This document shows, piece after piece, positions 7,565 to 8,390 of a stretch of 8,390 bases of DNA. Positions within the stretch are counted from its first letter, which is position 1; every line of letters starts with the position of its first letter. Position numbers and translations under genes: made by a program. Under the pieces are notes generated by a model. It was not told where the DNA came from, made no database searches, and saw nothing but the letters and a program-made list of their open reading frames with translations. The DNA is from Acetofilamentum sp. (GTDB lineage: Bacteria > Bacteroidota > Bacteroidia > Bacteroidales > JAADGE01), in the NCBI GenBank assembly GCA_020720705.1, contig DYOJ01000096.1, forward strand, positions 1 to 8,390, given 5' to 3'.

Positions 7565-7706
7565 AGTCCACTCCGAAAAGCCGAAATTGACCACTAATTC
7601 ACGAATTATTACGATTTTTAATTATTGTAACTTATTGTAATTGTAATATTTATAAAATTTTATATTTTGTTTCATTTTGTCAAAAATACTTTTTGGAGTG
7701 GACTTT
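7565..7706. mobile_element. MITE-like element or insertion-sequence remnant upstream of pnuC
   Basis: Terminal inverted repeats bound an AT-rich core with no coding capacity. The outer 16 bases match at 15 of 16: AGTCCACTCCGAAAAG at 7565-7580 against CTTTTTGGAGTGGACT at 7689-7704. The similarity resumes inside after a short mismatched stretch, TTGAC (7587-7591) against GTCAA (7679-7683), giving arms of about 27 and 26 bases. A 7-bp direct repeat TAAATGA flanks it (7559-7565 and 7707-7713), although the left copy shares a base with the arm and the right copy is two bases away from it. No transposase is present, so it would be non-autonomous. A large regulatory palindrome or RNA stem is the alternative. 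The family is not recognised. Confidence 0.5.
7622..7669 (+). promoter_or_regulatory. Tandem TTATTGTAA repeats, palindrome and weak promoter before pnuC
   Basis: TTATTGTAA occurs at 7622-7630 and again at 7632-7640, with a partial third copy TTGTAA at 7641-7646. The repeat period is 10 bases, about one helical turn. A perfect 14-bp palindrome TATAAAATTTTATA follows (7651-7664). TTG at 7641 with TATATTTTG at 7661-7669 is a near, but not exact, match to the Bacteroidota promoter consensus. All of this lies inside the inverted-repeat element. It could be a regulator site plus the pnuC promoter, but base composition favours such patterns by chance. Confidence 0.3.
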
Positions 7707-7719
7707 TAAATGAAATCTG

Positions 7720-8331
7720 ATGCAGGAGTTTTTATCGCAAGCCGCCGAGTATGTTTTTAAAAATCATCTTGAGTTTATTGCCACAGTATTGAGTTTGGTC
7801 TATATAATTTTGTCGGTAAAACAAAAAGTATCAATGTGGATTTTCGGTTTTACATCGTCTGCTTTGAATTTTTATGTATTCTTTGATTCGGATATCTTTG
7901 CAAGTGCTTCATTGCAAGTTTATTACCTTGCGGTTAGTGTGTACGGTTGGTTTACATGGCGAACACAAAAAACGAGTGAAAACCAATTGATTGTCAGCAG
8001 AACAAGTCGCCCTTACGCATTAAAAATGTCCGGCATTTTCGGGGTAATTTTTTTTGGGTATTTGTTCGTATTGCTGCAAACAAAATCGGAAATTCCCTAT
8101 TCAGACTCGGCACTTGCGGCATTAAGTATCGTGGCAACATGGATGCTTGCCCGAAAAAAAATCGAGCATTGGATACTTTGGATATTTGTAAACAGTTATT
8201 CTGTCGTTTTGTTTTGGTATTTGGATTTATATTTTTACTCTTTTTTGTTTGTAGTATTTGAGATTATGGCTTTTGTCGGATATGCAGAATGGCGAAAAGA
8301 TTTACAAAAGAAACTGTCCGAAACGGTATAA
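7720..8331 (+). CDS. pnuC: PnuC-family vitamin/nucleoside transporter (likely nicotinamide riboside)
   Basis: This 203-residue inner-membrane protein belongs to the PnuC family of facilitators, which import nicotinamide riboside or, in PnuT and PnuX relatives, thiamine or riboflavin. About seven membrane segments are visible: roughly 17-33, 38-55, 62-80, 103-121, 128-145, 150-168 and 170-188. Family marks are YGWFTW (75-80) at the end of segment three and WILWIFVN (151-158) in segment six, which holds the WxxW aromatic motif known to line the riboside site, with N158 following. Charged loops and the C-terminal tail (WRKDLQKK from 191) are typical. No TPP riboswitch consensus is seen upstream, which argues mildly against a thiamine substrate, but the substrate is not proven. 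A second ATG at 7710 is in another frame and opens nothing. The right end of an inverted-repeat element lies about 13-15 bases before the start codon. NadR-like kinases or thiamine genes, common neighbours, are not within the window. Confidence 0.9.
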   Translation: MQEFLSQAAEYVFKNHLEFIATVLSLVYIILSVKQKVSMWIFGFTSSALNFYVFFDSDIFASASLQVYYLAVSVYGWFTWRTQKTSENQLIVSRTSRPYALKMSGIFGVIFFGYLFVLLQTKSEIPYSDSALAALSIVATWMLARKKIEHWILWIFVNSYSVVLFWYLDLYFYSFLFVVFEIMAFVGYAEWRKDLQKKLSETV

Positions 8332-8390
8332 TTTTGGGTCTGATACACACAGACATTATATTTTGACGATACTTAGTGGTTGTAAGAAAA

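Noticed and set aside
7463..7719. TPP or other riboswitch before pnuC
   Set aside because: No conserved riboswitch core was recognised; the only strong structure is the terminal inverted repeat.
8338..8354. Hairpin GTCTG/CAGAC after pnuC as a terminator
   Set aside because: The stem is only 5 bp and is not followed by a T run, so it is too weak to call.
1..8390. CRISPR array, tRNA or rRNA genes
   Set aside because: No regularly spaced repeats and no recognisable tRNA or rRNA sequence were seen on either strand.

Overview
The window looks like chromosomal DNA from a low-GC member of the Bacteroidota, probably an anaerobic Bacteroidales or a relative. Three things suggest this: candidate promoters fit the Bacteroidota TTG / TAnnTTTG consensus, start codons sit behind A-rich leaders with no Shine-Dalgarno sequence, and an etfB-etfA pair lies beside a YqhD-type alcohol dehydrogenase. 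The lineage is inferred; no rRNA or other taxonomic marker is present.

Layout. Positions 1-251 are AT-rich non-coding DNA with two overlapping candidate promoters. Positions 252-4274 (+) encode one very large restriction-modification protein. It joins a PD-(D/E)XK nuclease, an HsdM-type N6-adenine methyltransferase and two HsdS-type target-recognition domains in a single chain of 1340 residues, the architecture of single-chain type IIB enzymes such as AloI, PpiI and TstI. Positions 4275-4473 separate convergent genes and hold a nested inverted repeat and a GC-rich terminator for the genes arriving from the right. Positions 4474-7462 (-) hold three co-directional metabolic genes, transcribed in the order iron-dependent alcohol dehydrogenase, etfB, etfA. 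Positions 7463-7719 are a divergent intergenic region containing a MITE-like inverted-repeat element of about 140 bp. Positions 7720-8331 (+) encode a PnuC-family vitamin/nucleoside transporter. The last 59 bases hold no recognised gene.

How the parts fit together. EtfA and EtfB form a heterodimeric FAD/AMP electron carrier linking flavoprotein dehydrogenases to other redox partners. The alcohol dehydrogenase reduces aldehydes or oxidises alcohols with NAD(P)H. PnuC imports a precursor of NAD or another cofactor. These are ordinary housekeeping and redox functions. The restriction-modification gene is much more AT-rich, stands alone, and looks like an acquired defence gene placed downstream of etfA. 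The two most interesting items are that fused enzyme and the small inverted-repeat element whose right end lies only about 13-15 bases before the pnuC start codon, where it may supply or alter the promoter. I did not find a clearly undescribed multi-gene system.
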